Shown here in pieces: positions 5,353 to 9,828 of a stretch of DNA of 9,828 nt; within the stretch, counting starts at the first letter, position 1, and each line of letters begins with the position of its first letter. The notes beneath the pieces were generated by a model. That model did no database searches and was not told the DNA's origin. It saw only the letters and a program-made list of their open reading frames with translations. This DNA is from JAUYQE01 sp035289745 (GTDB lineage Archaea; Nanobdellota; Nanobdellia; Woesearchaeales; GW2011-AR9): NCBI GenBank assembly GCA_035289745.1, contig DATDWF010000095.1, positions 1 to 9,828 on the forward strand, written 5' to 3'. The translations under genes and the position numbers were made by a program.

Positions 5353-5967
5353 AATAATGGACAATTAAAGAAGGAGATAGCCCTGCTCATCCCTTTCATA
5401 AAAGAGCCCTGGAAAGGTTTCACGTTAACAGAGATAAAACTACGAACAAAAAAAAAGTCCCATCATTATGTCTATGAAGCTTTGGAGAAGTTCTCAAAAA
5501 CTATTCTGAAAAAAGAAAAAAAGGGGAATACAAATATCTATCACATCAATGAAAATGCGACAGAATTAGATTATTTCCTCTTAGCAGAAATAGCATTAAA
5601 AGATACGGTCACCTTGCCTATCAAAATTATACAGCAAATTCAAAACAAAATAAAATGGTCATTCTACACTTTATTAGTAACAGGGAGCTATGCCAAAAAC
5701 AAGCAGACTAAAGAATCAGACCTAGACCTGGCCATAATTATACCCACCCTAAACAAAAAACCTTATGAAGTAGCATTAAAAGAAGGAGAACTGACCATTC
5801 CTGAGGTGCACGGCTTTGTGTTTACTGAAGAAGAATTTTACCAGATGCTTATTAACAAAGAGTTTAATTATGGAAAAGAATGCGTAAAAAACCATATAAT
5901 CATTTATGGGTTCAGTGCATATTACAAAATACTCTTAAGAGGCCTTCAACATGGATTCAAAGGGTGA
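5335..5967 (+). CDS. Winged-helix + MNT nucleotidyltransferase (likely antitoxin)
   Basis: 210 residues. The N-terminal 75 residues look like a winged helix-turn-helix (KGFTLTEIKLRTKKKSHHYVYEALEKF, then a beta-wing KEKKGNTNIYHI). The C-terminal part is a minimal nucleotidyltransferase with the signature GSYAKNKQTKESDLDLAI at 117-134: the GS turn, then SDLDL with the two metal-binding aspartates 129 and 131. MNT proteins pair with HEPN toxins and in the characterised MntA/HepT systems silence them by adding AMP groups. Here the HEPN gene follows with a 17-base overlap, the usual arrangement. The added DNA-binding domain suggests autoregulation, in keeping with the palindrome on the start codon. 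The gene is A/T-rich compared with the flanking core genes. It has no obvious disruption and looks functional. Confidence 0.8.
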   Translation: MDKTIHNNGQLKKEIALLIPFIKEPWKGFTLTEIKLRTKKKSHHYVYEALEKFSKTILKKEKKGNTNIYHINENATELDYFLLAEIALKDTVTLPIKIIQQIQNKIKWSFYTLLVTGSYAKNKQTKESDLDLAIIIPTLNKKPYEVALKEGELTIPEVHGFVFTEEEFYQMLINKEFNYGKECVKNHIIIYGFSAYYKILLRGLQHGFKG

Positions 5968-6427
5968 TTTATACCTGAAAAGAGCCAGAACAGAGATGCA
6001 TATGGCAGTATTATTATTGAAATTATCTGGCAACGAGCTGCTTAATGATTTTGGTATACCAGAAGATGAAACATTTTACAGCGGAGTCATAAGCCACTGT
6101 TATTATTCAATATTCTATTCAGCCCAAGCTATGCTTCTGACAAAAAACATAGATACAAAAGCTCCAGAAGTCCATAAGAAGACACTGGATGCTTTTAAAG
6201 AGCAGTTTATTGATACGGGGATTCTAGATATGAAATTACTGCTCATCTATAAGAGGATGATAGTCAAAGCGGTGAATCTCCTGCAAATCTTTAAAGTAGA
6301 GAAAAAGAAAAGAGGAGATTTTACGTATAATACTTTAGCACAAGCAAATATTGAGCCGGCAAACGAATCATTAGAAAATGCCCAGATTTTTTTTAAACAT
6401 TGCAATGCTTTTATATCAAACTCTTAA
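5951..6427 (+). CDS. HEPN-domain protein (likely toxin partner of MNT)
   Basis: 158 residues, all-alpha, opening DLYLKRARTEMHMAVLLLKL and followed by the HEPN core ISHCYYSIFYSAQAMLL at about 47-63, the counterpart of the SRxYYAxFHAAxALL helix of the family. After a helix with HKKTLDAFKEQFI comes KKKRGDFTYNT, corresponding to the conserved R-x-x-D-Y segment. The Rx4-6H ribonuclease motif of HepT-type toxins is not seen: Arg is present but His is not at the expected spacing. It therefore belongs to the branch that pairs with MNT but may act without RNase activity. It starts inside the MNT gene with a 17-base overlap, so translation is coupled. A/T-rich like its partner, and intact. Confidence 0.78.
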   Translation: MDSKGDLYLKRARTEMHMAVLLLKLSGNELLNDFGIPEDETFYSGVISHCYYSIFYSAQAMLLTKNIDTKAPEVHKKTLDAFKEQFIDTGILDMKLLLIYKRMIVKAVNLLQIFKVEKKKRGDFTYNTLAQANIEPANESLENAQIFFKHCNAFISNS

Positions 6428-6428
6428 A

Positions 6429-6668
6429 ATGCCATACACCCTCTCTCCCTCAACGTTGAACTTGTTCAAAGAATGCCCCCGCTGCTTCTGGCTGCAATTC
6501 AATAACAGTATAAAACGGCCGGAAACAATCTTCCCCAGCCTGCCGTCGGGAATGGATAAAGCCCTGAAAGAGCATTTTGACTCGTTCATGAAGCGGAGTT
6601 TGCTGCTTCCAGCGCTCCAGCCGCTGCACGGGGCGGTCAGCCTTTTCAATGATGAGGAGCTTCTTTAA
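6429..6668 (+). pseudogene. PD-(D/E)XK nuclease family gene, truncated at the right repeat
   Basis: 79 residues from the ATG at 6429. The opening LSPSTLNLFKECPRCFWLQF and the following RPETIFPSLPSGMDKALKEHF match the N-terminus of a Cas4/RecB-like PD-(D/E)XK family of about 250-280 residues found in DPANN archaea and Patescibacteria. The catalytic part (D...DYKT and the C-terminal cysteine cluster) should follow LFNDEELL, but the frame meets TAA within the first five bases of the 94-bp repeat. Nothing in 6758-7100 restores it. This indicates that the repeat arrived by insertion or recombination. Only the first Cys-containing segment (ECPRC) remains, so no nuclease activity is expected. The fragment looks more GC-rich than the MNT/HEPN pair and may have a different origin. 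Confidence 0.72.
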
Positions 6669-6757
6669 GTTCAGCTTTGTGGGCGCTGGTCAGTTACTAC
6701 CGTTCATCATCGCCTTGCGGGCTCAGCGGGTGTTCACTAACGTCATGGCGCTGTCCA
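6664..6757. repeat. 94-bp direct repeat, right copy
   Basis: Identical over 94 bases to 4417-4510, same orientation. It joins the broken nuclease gene to a stretch without an intact gene. Together the copies enclose 2,153 bases. An open frame (6649-6867) runs through the repeat and into the sequence after it, but the repeat-encoded part is not recognised. Confidence 0.9.
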
Positions 6758-7098
6758 TGGACGGGGAGAAGAGGGGATGGTTTTTAAAGGTTGGTGGTGG
6801 TGGAATTTTGGTGGGCATAGAAGAATATTACCGTTTGCTTGAAAATGCTGGATACAAACAAGATTAAAGAAGCTCAAAGCAGATACGTTAATAGAGTCTT
6901 TTGAATTTGAGAAAAACAAAAGAAGCTTTATCCAATATCGAACCATAGAAGTCGAAAAACAGTCCAAAGCGAAGACTTCATTGCAGCGAGCCAAAGAGTT
7001 TACCCGAGAAATGGAGAAATTGCTTATTCCTGGTTAAAAAAAGAATACCCCCTATCGTATTCCTGGAGATTCCATCGATGAATGGGAGTGAGAGCAGC
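6758..7098 (+). pseudogene. Decayed coding sequence right of the repeat, unrecognised
   Basis: This stretch has no full-length frame but shows three short protein-like pieces in successive frames. The first, from 6757 (GEKRGWFLKVGGGG, then GIEEYYRLLENAGY), stops at 6867. The second starts at 6845 (MLDTNKIKEAQSRYVNRVF) and stops soon after. The third runs from about 6840 to 7037 (ESFEFEKNKRSF, then LQRAKEFTREMEKLLIPG), crosses one TAA and continues NTPYRIPGDSIDEWE. The sum looks like one or two genes broken by frameshifts, their start removed at the repeat junction. I do not recognise the family. It may simply be noncoding A/T-rich DNA. Confidence 0.35.
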
Positions 7099-7110
7099 TT
7101 TTTTTTTTTT
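7099..7110 (+). terminator. 12-T run ending the island side
   Basis: A run of twelve T on the plus strand after the decayed region and directly before the 3' end of the convergent enzyme gene on the minus strand. It fits an archaeal T-tract terminator for island transcription. Confidence 0.45.
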
Positions 7111-7117
7111 AAATCTT

Positions 7118-7924
7118 TTATATCTCAAATACTCCCACAATCGGATAATGGTCCGAAGCGATTTCTGTGTCCGGATTTTTCAGCACGTACGCTTCTTTCG
7201 CCGTAATGCTCGGTGACAAAAAAAAGAAATCCAGGCGCACGCCGGAATTCCCTTTTCCTTCTTTTGACGTCGGGACGGTTGATTGCCGGTCCTCGGGAGA
7301 AAAAGGGTCTCTCAAGCCCTGTGCCAGAATCCAAGAAACCAGTTCTGCTTTGCGCCAGTTTTCAACCAACGAAAGAGCAGTATCGTCATCAAAAGAATCA
7401 CGCAACCTTTTGCTTACTTGATCCCAGTCATACGAATCATCAGGATGAATGGTATTGAAGTCGCCCGTAAGGAGGTATGGCTCTTGGCGAAAGCGGATCA
7501 ACGGACGTAAAGTGGCTATTTTTTCACGGTCATCGACGGAATACGAAGGATGCACCACGTCGATGCACAGGATTTTATCATCGAGCTGCACCTGCCCTCG
7601 CACGGCCCCTTTATACGCGAGCCGTATTGATTCAGCGTGCATCGGAAAGCGGGACAGGAGGCAGTTCCCACCCTCATCTCCCCGGCGCGGCCCAAAGTAA
7701 GGATAGCCGCCGAATTGGCCGTAGGGAAAGCCGAAAAGGTCTTGATAATCCATTTGAATGCCGTGAGAATTCGGCCCGCCGTAGCAGGCTTCCGTGAGCG
7801 CCAGGATGTCGGGGTTCACATCTTGCACAATCTGTTGTGCTGCCGCTAAGCGGGATTCTTCCCGAACGTGATTTTCCGTATGGAACCCTCTTTCGATGTT
7901 GTAGGATAAGACGGTAAAGATCAT
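7118..7924 (-). CDS. Endonuclease/exonuclease/phosphatase-fold hydrolase
   Basis: 268 residues from the ATG at 7924. The fold and active site of the DNase I-like EEP superfamily are clear: LSYNIERG (Asn9), ILALTEA (metal ligand Glu45), VVHPSYSV (His125), TGDFNT (Asp155, Asn157), LDFFFLS (Asp232) and the terminal SDHYPI (Asp258-His259). These metal-dependent phosphodiesterases include exonuclease III-type AP endonucleases, sphingomyelinases and inositol phosphatases. The motifs do not identify the substrate, and the protein lacks obvious ExoIII-specific features, so only the fold is named. There is no signal peptide. The start is chosen because it lies four bases after the stop of the VOC gene and directly before the conserved first strand; an upstream ATG at 7957 would overlap that gene by 29 bases. 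It is the last gene of the glutaredoxin-VOC-EEP operon. Confidence 0.82.
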   Translation of the reverse strand: MIFTVLSYNIERGFHTENHVREESRLAAAQQIVQDVNPDILALTEACYGGPNSHGIQMDYQDLFGFPYGQFGGYPYFGPRRGDEGGNCLLSRFPMHAESIRLAYKGAVRGQVQLDDKILCIDVVHPSYSVDDREKIATLRPLIRFRQEPYLLTGDFNTIHPDDSYDWDQVSKRLRDSFDDDTALSLVENWRKAELVSWILAQGLRDPFSPEDRQSTVPTSKEGKGNSGVRLDFFFLSPSITAKEAYVLKNPDTEIASDHYPIVGVFEI

Positions 7925-7928
7925 GGTT

Positions 7929-8309
7929 TCATTTTCGGTTGTATTTCGCAATCTCAATGATATTCCCTTCCGTATCTTCGCATTGGAAGCAGCGGTATGG
8001 ATAATCTGTAAACGCCAAGTCTTCTGGCGGGAATAAGATTTTTACTTTCCGCTTTTTTACTCTTTCAAAGACAGCATCAACATCATCGGTGAAGAAGACC
8101 GGGATCGCATTATTTCCAACGACTCGCTTATCGCTAACAATTTTTGGATTGATTAAGCCGAGATAAAAGCCGCTTCCCACGTCAAAATCAGCCCACGTCT
8201 TCTCTTCCCGATGCTTCACTTTCATGCCCAGAAGCTCTTCGTAGAATCTGACGGCTCTGTCGAGGTCTTTGACGGATACATAGATGTGATCAAGTTTTAT
8301 TTTTGCCAT
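7929..8309 (-). CDS. VOC (glyoxalase/bleomycin-resistance fold) protein
   Basis: 126 residues. It has the paired beta-alpha-beta-beta-beta modules of the vicinal oxygen chelate superfamily: LDHIYVSVKDLDRAVRFYEELLGMKV at 6-31, WADFDVGSGFYLGL in the middle, VFFTDDVDAVFERVKKRKVKI opening the second module, and the closing DTEGNIIEIAKY at 112-123. Possible metal ligands are His8 and Glu119; the other two positions are not obvious, so it may not be a true glyoxalase I. Substrate unknown. It sits 20 bases after glutaredoxin and 4 bases before the EEP gene on the same strand, so the three are almost certainly co-transcribed, which suggests a role in thiol or aldehyde stress. Confidence 0.82.
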   Translation of the reverse strand: MAKIKLDHIYVSVKDLDRAVRFYEELLGMKVKHREEKTWADFDVGSGFYLGLINPKIVSDKRVVGNNAIPVFFTDDVDAVFERVKKRKVKILFPPEDLAFTDYPYRCFQCEDTEGNIIEIAKYNRK

Positions 8310-8329
8310 TTGCCGACCGTTTCCTGTTT

Positions 8330-8569
8330 CTATTTCTTTCCTTTCTTCAGCGCTTTCTCAATGGCACTCGGATCATAGCCCACGATGATCTGCCCATCAA
8401 TATCGAGAACCGGAACGCCGCTCTGGGCGGATTTCTTGAGCATCTCGTTACGGGCTTTTACGTCCGCTACCACGTTGTATTCCGTGTATTTTATTTTCTT
8501 GGCTTTCAGCCATTCTTTGGTCTTGGCGCACCAGGGGCACGTTGGCGTGGTGTAGATTTTTACGGTCAT
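8330..8569 (-). CDS. Glutaredoxin-like protein (NrdH/Grx family)
   Basis: 79 residues with a single thioredoxin fold. The active site CPWC is at 11-14 (YTTPTCPWCAKTKEWL), the cis-Pro motif SGVPVLDI has Pro53, and the IIVGYDPSAIEKAL helix follows. It reduces disulfides of partner proteins such as ribonucleotide reductase, or acts with a glutaredoxin/thioredoxin reductase. The start at 8569 is fixed by a Shine-Dalgarno GAGGTGA (8581-8575) five bases upstream; the ATG at 8596 would place that motif inside the gene. It is the first gene of the minus-strand operon and divergent from the phosphoribosyltransferase. Confidence 0.88.
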   Translation of the reverse strand: MTVKIYTTPTCPWCAKTKEWLKAKKIKYTEYNVVADVKARNEMLKKSAQSGVPVLDIDGQIIVGYDPSAIEKALKKGKK

Positions 8570-8574
8570 GAGCA

Positions 8575-8581
8575 TCACCTC
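8575..8581 (-). promoter_or_regulatory. Shine-Dalgarno of glutaredoxin
   Basis: GAGGTGA on the minus strand with a 5-base spacer to the ATG at 8569. It decides the start among three in-frame ATGs (8596, 8575, 8569). Confidence 0.7.
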
Positions 8582-8615
8582 GTTTTTTAAGGGCATTCCT
8601 AAAAAAAGAGTTCTC

Positions 8616-8626
8616 CTATTTATGAT
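8616..8626 (-). promoter_or_regulatory. TATA-like box of the glutaredoxin operon
   Basis: ATCATAAATAG on the minus strand, about 51 bases before the ATG at 8569. Transcription would begin near 8594 and give a leader of about 25 bases carrying the Shine-Dalgarno. Confidence 0.5.
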
Positions 8627-8656
8627 TTGTTATTTTCAGGACTCATCGCTAAAAAA

Positions 8657-8666
8657 CCTTAAATAC
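8657..8666 (+). promoter_or_regulatory. TATA-like box of the phosphoribosyltransferase
   Basis: CCTTAAATAC, with TTAAATA centred 26 bases before the ATG at 8688. The gap is pyrimidine-rich and lacks a Shine-Dalgarno, pointing to a leaderless mRNA. Confidence 0.6.
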
Positions 8667-8687
8667 TCTCTTTCTCCCCAGATAATA

Positions 8688-9341
8688 ATGATCCTCCAGG
8701 ACCGCTTCGAAGCGGGAAAGCTGCTGGCCAGAAAGCTTGCGGTCTATAAAAACCGGAAAGGTACCATCCTGCTGGCTATCCCCCGCGGAGCTTTGCAGCT
8801 TGGCTCTGTCCTGGCGAAAGAGCTGCAGCTGCCTCTGGATATTGTGCTGACCAAGAAGATTCCGGCTCCGGGCAATCCCGAAGCAGCCATCGGAGCGGTA
8901 AGCCTTCACGGTGAAATTATTGAAGAAGACCTTATCCATTTGGAAGGCATTTCTGCAGAGTACCTCTCTTCGCAAGTCAAAGAGCTTCGCAGGAAACTGC
9001 AAGAACGTGCTGCGATGTACCGAGGAAAGCGGAAGCCGCTCTCTCTCAAAGGAAAGACCATCATCATCGTCGACGATGGCGTGGCCATGGGCAGCACCAT
9101 GCTGGCGGCGATTGCTGTGGTGCGGGAAGAACGGCCCAAGAAGATCATCGTCGCTATTCCCGTCGGCTCTGCTGAAGCGCTTGCCAAGCTGCGAGAGAAA
9201 GCTGATGCGGTTATTTGCCTGCACACGCCGGAATTCTTTTATGCCATTGGGCAGTTTTACCGGCAATTTCCGCAGGTGGAGGATGAGGAAGCGATAGAGC
9301 TGCTGAGGAAGGCGAATGGGAGAAAGATGCGGCGAAAATAA
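8688..9341 (+). CDS. Phosphoribosyltransferase-family protein
   Basis: 217 residues from the ATG at 8688. The PRPP-binding signature TIIIVDDGVAMGSTM is at 124-138. The N-terminal PRGALQLGSVLAKEL and LTKKIPAPGNPEAAIGAV place it in the COG1926-like group of predicted phosphoribosyltransferases rather than a named purine or pyrimidine enzyme. A long helical insert (LSSQVKELRRKLQERAAMY) is characteristic of that group. The C-terminus has FFYAIGQFYRQFPQVEDEEAIELL. The substrate is not known. The further upstream ATG at 8568 would add 40 unconserved residues and run into the divergent promoter region, so it is rejected. It may be involved in nucleotide salvage, but that is only inferred from the fold. 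Confidence 0.85.
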   Translation: MILQDRFEAGKLLARKLAVYKNRKGTILLAIPRGALQLGSVLAKELQLPLDIVLTKKIPAPGNPEAAIGAVSLHGEIIEEDLIHLEGISAEYLSSQVKELRRKLQERAAMYRGKRKPLSLKGKTIIIVDDGVAMGSTMLAAIAVVREERPKKIIVAIPVGSAEALAKLREKADAVICLHTPEFFYAIGQFYRQFPQVEDEEAIELLRKANGRKMRRK

Positions 9342-9350
9342 ATGATAGCA

Positions 9351-9363
9351 GACAATAATTGTC
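9351..9363. repeat. Short palindrome after the phosphoribosyltransferase gene
   Basis: GACAAT-A-ATTGTC, two 6-bp arms around one base, ten bases after the stop codon. It lies in the 77-base space between two convergent genes. A further GCCCC/GGGGC pairing (9365-9369 with 9396-9400) is weak. No T run follows, so a terminator is not certain. Confidence 0.35.
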
Positions 9364-9418
9364 ACGCCCCATACTAAATTTTCAATTTCATTAACGGGGC
9401 TTCTGATACCTGATGTTG

Positions 9419-9713
9419 TTAAGAGACCTCATCTTTTGTCGCATCAGTGGTTATTTCTTCTCCTTTTTCGATGTCCCTTTTTGCAATATCACATTTCTTT
9501 TGTAGATCTTGTATCGTATTCGGATTAGAAGTGTGATTTACGTATCTCTCAGGAGATTGATAAAGGTAAATAACTCCCCAATGCTTATGGGTAAAATTCT
9601 TTTCCTCTTTAGGGAGTGTATCAAATTCCTCTTTCGTCAGAGGTTTAAGATTGTATTTTATTACAATTTCACCTCTCTTGAATCTTCGTATTTGTTTAGC
9701 TAATTTTTGACAT
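9419..9713 (-). pseudogene. Short SET-domain protein, one-base frameshift near the start
   Basis: The minus strand encodes a SET-like core: FKRGEIVIKY, then PLTKEEFDTLPKEEKNF, WGVIYLYQSPERYVNHTSNPN and KRDIEKGEEITTD. The NHTSNPN phrase is the SAM-binding NHSxNPN motif of SET protein methyltransferases, and RDIEKGEEIT the strand before the active-site loop. The frame has no start codon of its own. The ATG at 9713 reads MSK and then shifts out at a run of five A (four A would restore 97 in-frame codons; the span is 98 codons plus one base). The N-terminal GxG and the C-terminal TYDY tyrosines are also missing (here TTDA). It may be a decayed methyltransferase, a catalytically altered homologue, or an intact gene with a sequencing error. 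Archaeal SET proteins can methylate chromatin proteins. Confidence 0.65.
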
Positions 9714-9743
9714 TCTCAGTCAATCTATATTCTCCAGAAGCGA

Positions 9744-9778
9744 AAAGTATTTATTTTAGTTAGCTACTTTGTAGCTAA
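9744..9778. promoter_or_regulatory. Divergent promoter with palindromic operator candidate
   Basis: For the plus-strand gene at 9778 a box TATTTATTTT (9748-9757) is centred about 26 bases upstream. The same A/T stretch read on the minus strand (AAAATAAATA) could serve the SET gene. Between the box and the ATG lies TTAGCTAC-TTT-GTAGCTAA (9760-9778), 8-bp perfect arms around three bases, overlapping the expected transcription start. A repressor bound there would block the rightward gene. Confidence 0.5.
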
Positions 9779-9828
9779 TGAAAGAAACCAAGATTCAACT
9801 CACTGGTTTTGAAATGCTGGAAAAACAA
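9778..9828 (+). CDS. Unrecognised protein, N-terminal fragment cut by window edge
   Basis: The ATG at 9778 opens a frame of 17 codons (MKETKIQLTGFEMLEKQ) that continues past the window. No family can be named from so little. The start is supported by the TATA-like box 26 bases upstream, which would give a leaderless mRNA, and the frame has no stop. It is divergent from the SET-domain gene. Confidence 0.5.
   Translation, partial: MKETKIQLTGFEMLEKQ

Noticed and set aside
4417..6757. Template/variable repeat pair of a diversity-generating retroelement
   Set aside because: The copies are identical with no adenine-specific differences, and no reverse transcriptase is in the window.
4417..6757. 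CRISPR array or integron cassette array
   Set aside because: Only two copies 2.2 kb apart; no regular spacing, and the RYYYAAC/GTTRRRY core pairs of attC sites are not found.
8649..9365. 238-codon minus-strand frame over the phosphoribosyltransferase
   Set aside because: Shadow of a gene with a clear PRPP motif; His/Arg/Gln-rich translation resembles no family.

Overview
The window reads as archaeal, most likely a small-genome (DPANN-like) lineage. It holds a 26S-proteasome-type ATPase (PAN), a PIN-ATPase-KH protein of the archaeal PINA type, an archaeal-style orotidine 5'-phosphate decarboxylase and an archaeal promoter layout: a TATA-like box lies about 26-29 bases before the ATG of cysS, the PINA-like gene, PAN, the phosphoribosyltransferase, the first island gene and the last gene, implying mostly leaderless mRNAs. 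Two other genes, the 19-residue basic peptide and glutaredoxin, instead have a GAGGTGA Shine-Dalgarno sequence. The lineage is inferred from gene content; no rRNA is present to fix it.

Layout. 1-74 (-): the first codons of cysS, with its promoter. 207-266 (-): a 19-residue Lys/Ala-rich peptide. 399-2186 (+): the PINA-like ATPase. 2183-2327: a long nested inverted repeat that starts on the stop codon of the ATPase and ends just before the PAN promoter. 2385-3656 (+): PAN. 3666-4412 (-): pyrF, convergent with PAN.

4417-6757: an accessory island bounded by two identical 94-bp direct repeats (4417-4510 and 6664-6757). Much of its interior is more A/T-rich than the flanks. It holds a run of overlapping plus-strand genes: a small zinc-ribbon protein, an unknown protein, a frameshifted DinD remnant, a winged-helix/MNT nucleotidyltransferase, a HEPN partner (a likely toxin-antitoxin pair) and the first 79 residues of a PD-(D/E)XK nuclease cut off at the right repeat. 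The left repeat begins four bases upstream of the pyrF start codon. After the right repeat, 6758-7098 holds only scrambled short frames, probably decayed coding sequence, ended by a 12-T run.

7118-8569 (-): a compact operon glutaredoxin - VOC/glyoxalase-fold protein - endonuclease/exonuclease/phosphatase-fold enzyme. 8688-9341 (+): a phosphoribosyltransferase divergent from it. 9419-9713 (-): a short SET-domain gene with a one-base frameshift in an A run. 9778-end (+): the start of an unrecognised gene with a palindrome directly before its ATG.

The flanks are core genes (proteolysis, DNA repair or branch migration, pyrimidine synthesis, redox). The centre is a horizontally acquired or rearranged segment carrying stress/defence-type genes in various states of decay. 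The best candidates for something undescribed are the 94-bp repeat, the structured element between the PINA-like gene and PAN, and the palindrome-controlled winged-helix-MNT/HEPN pair.
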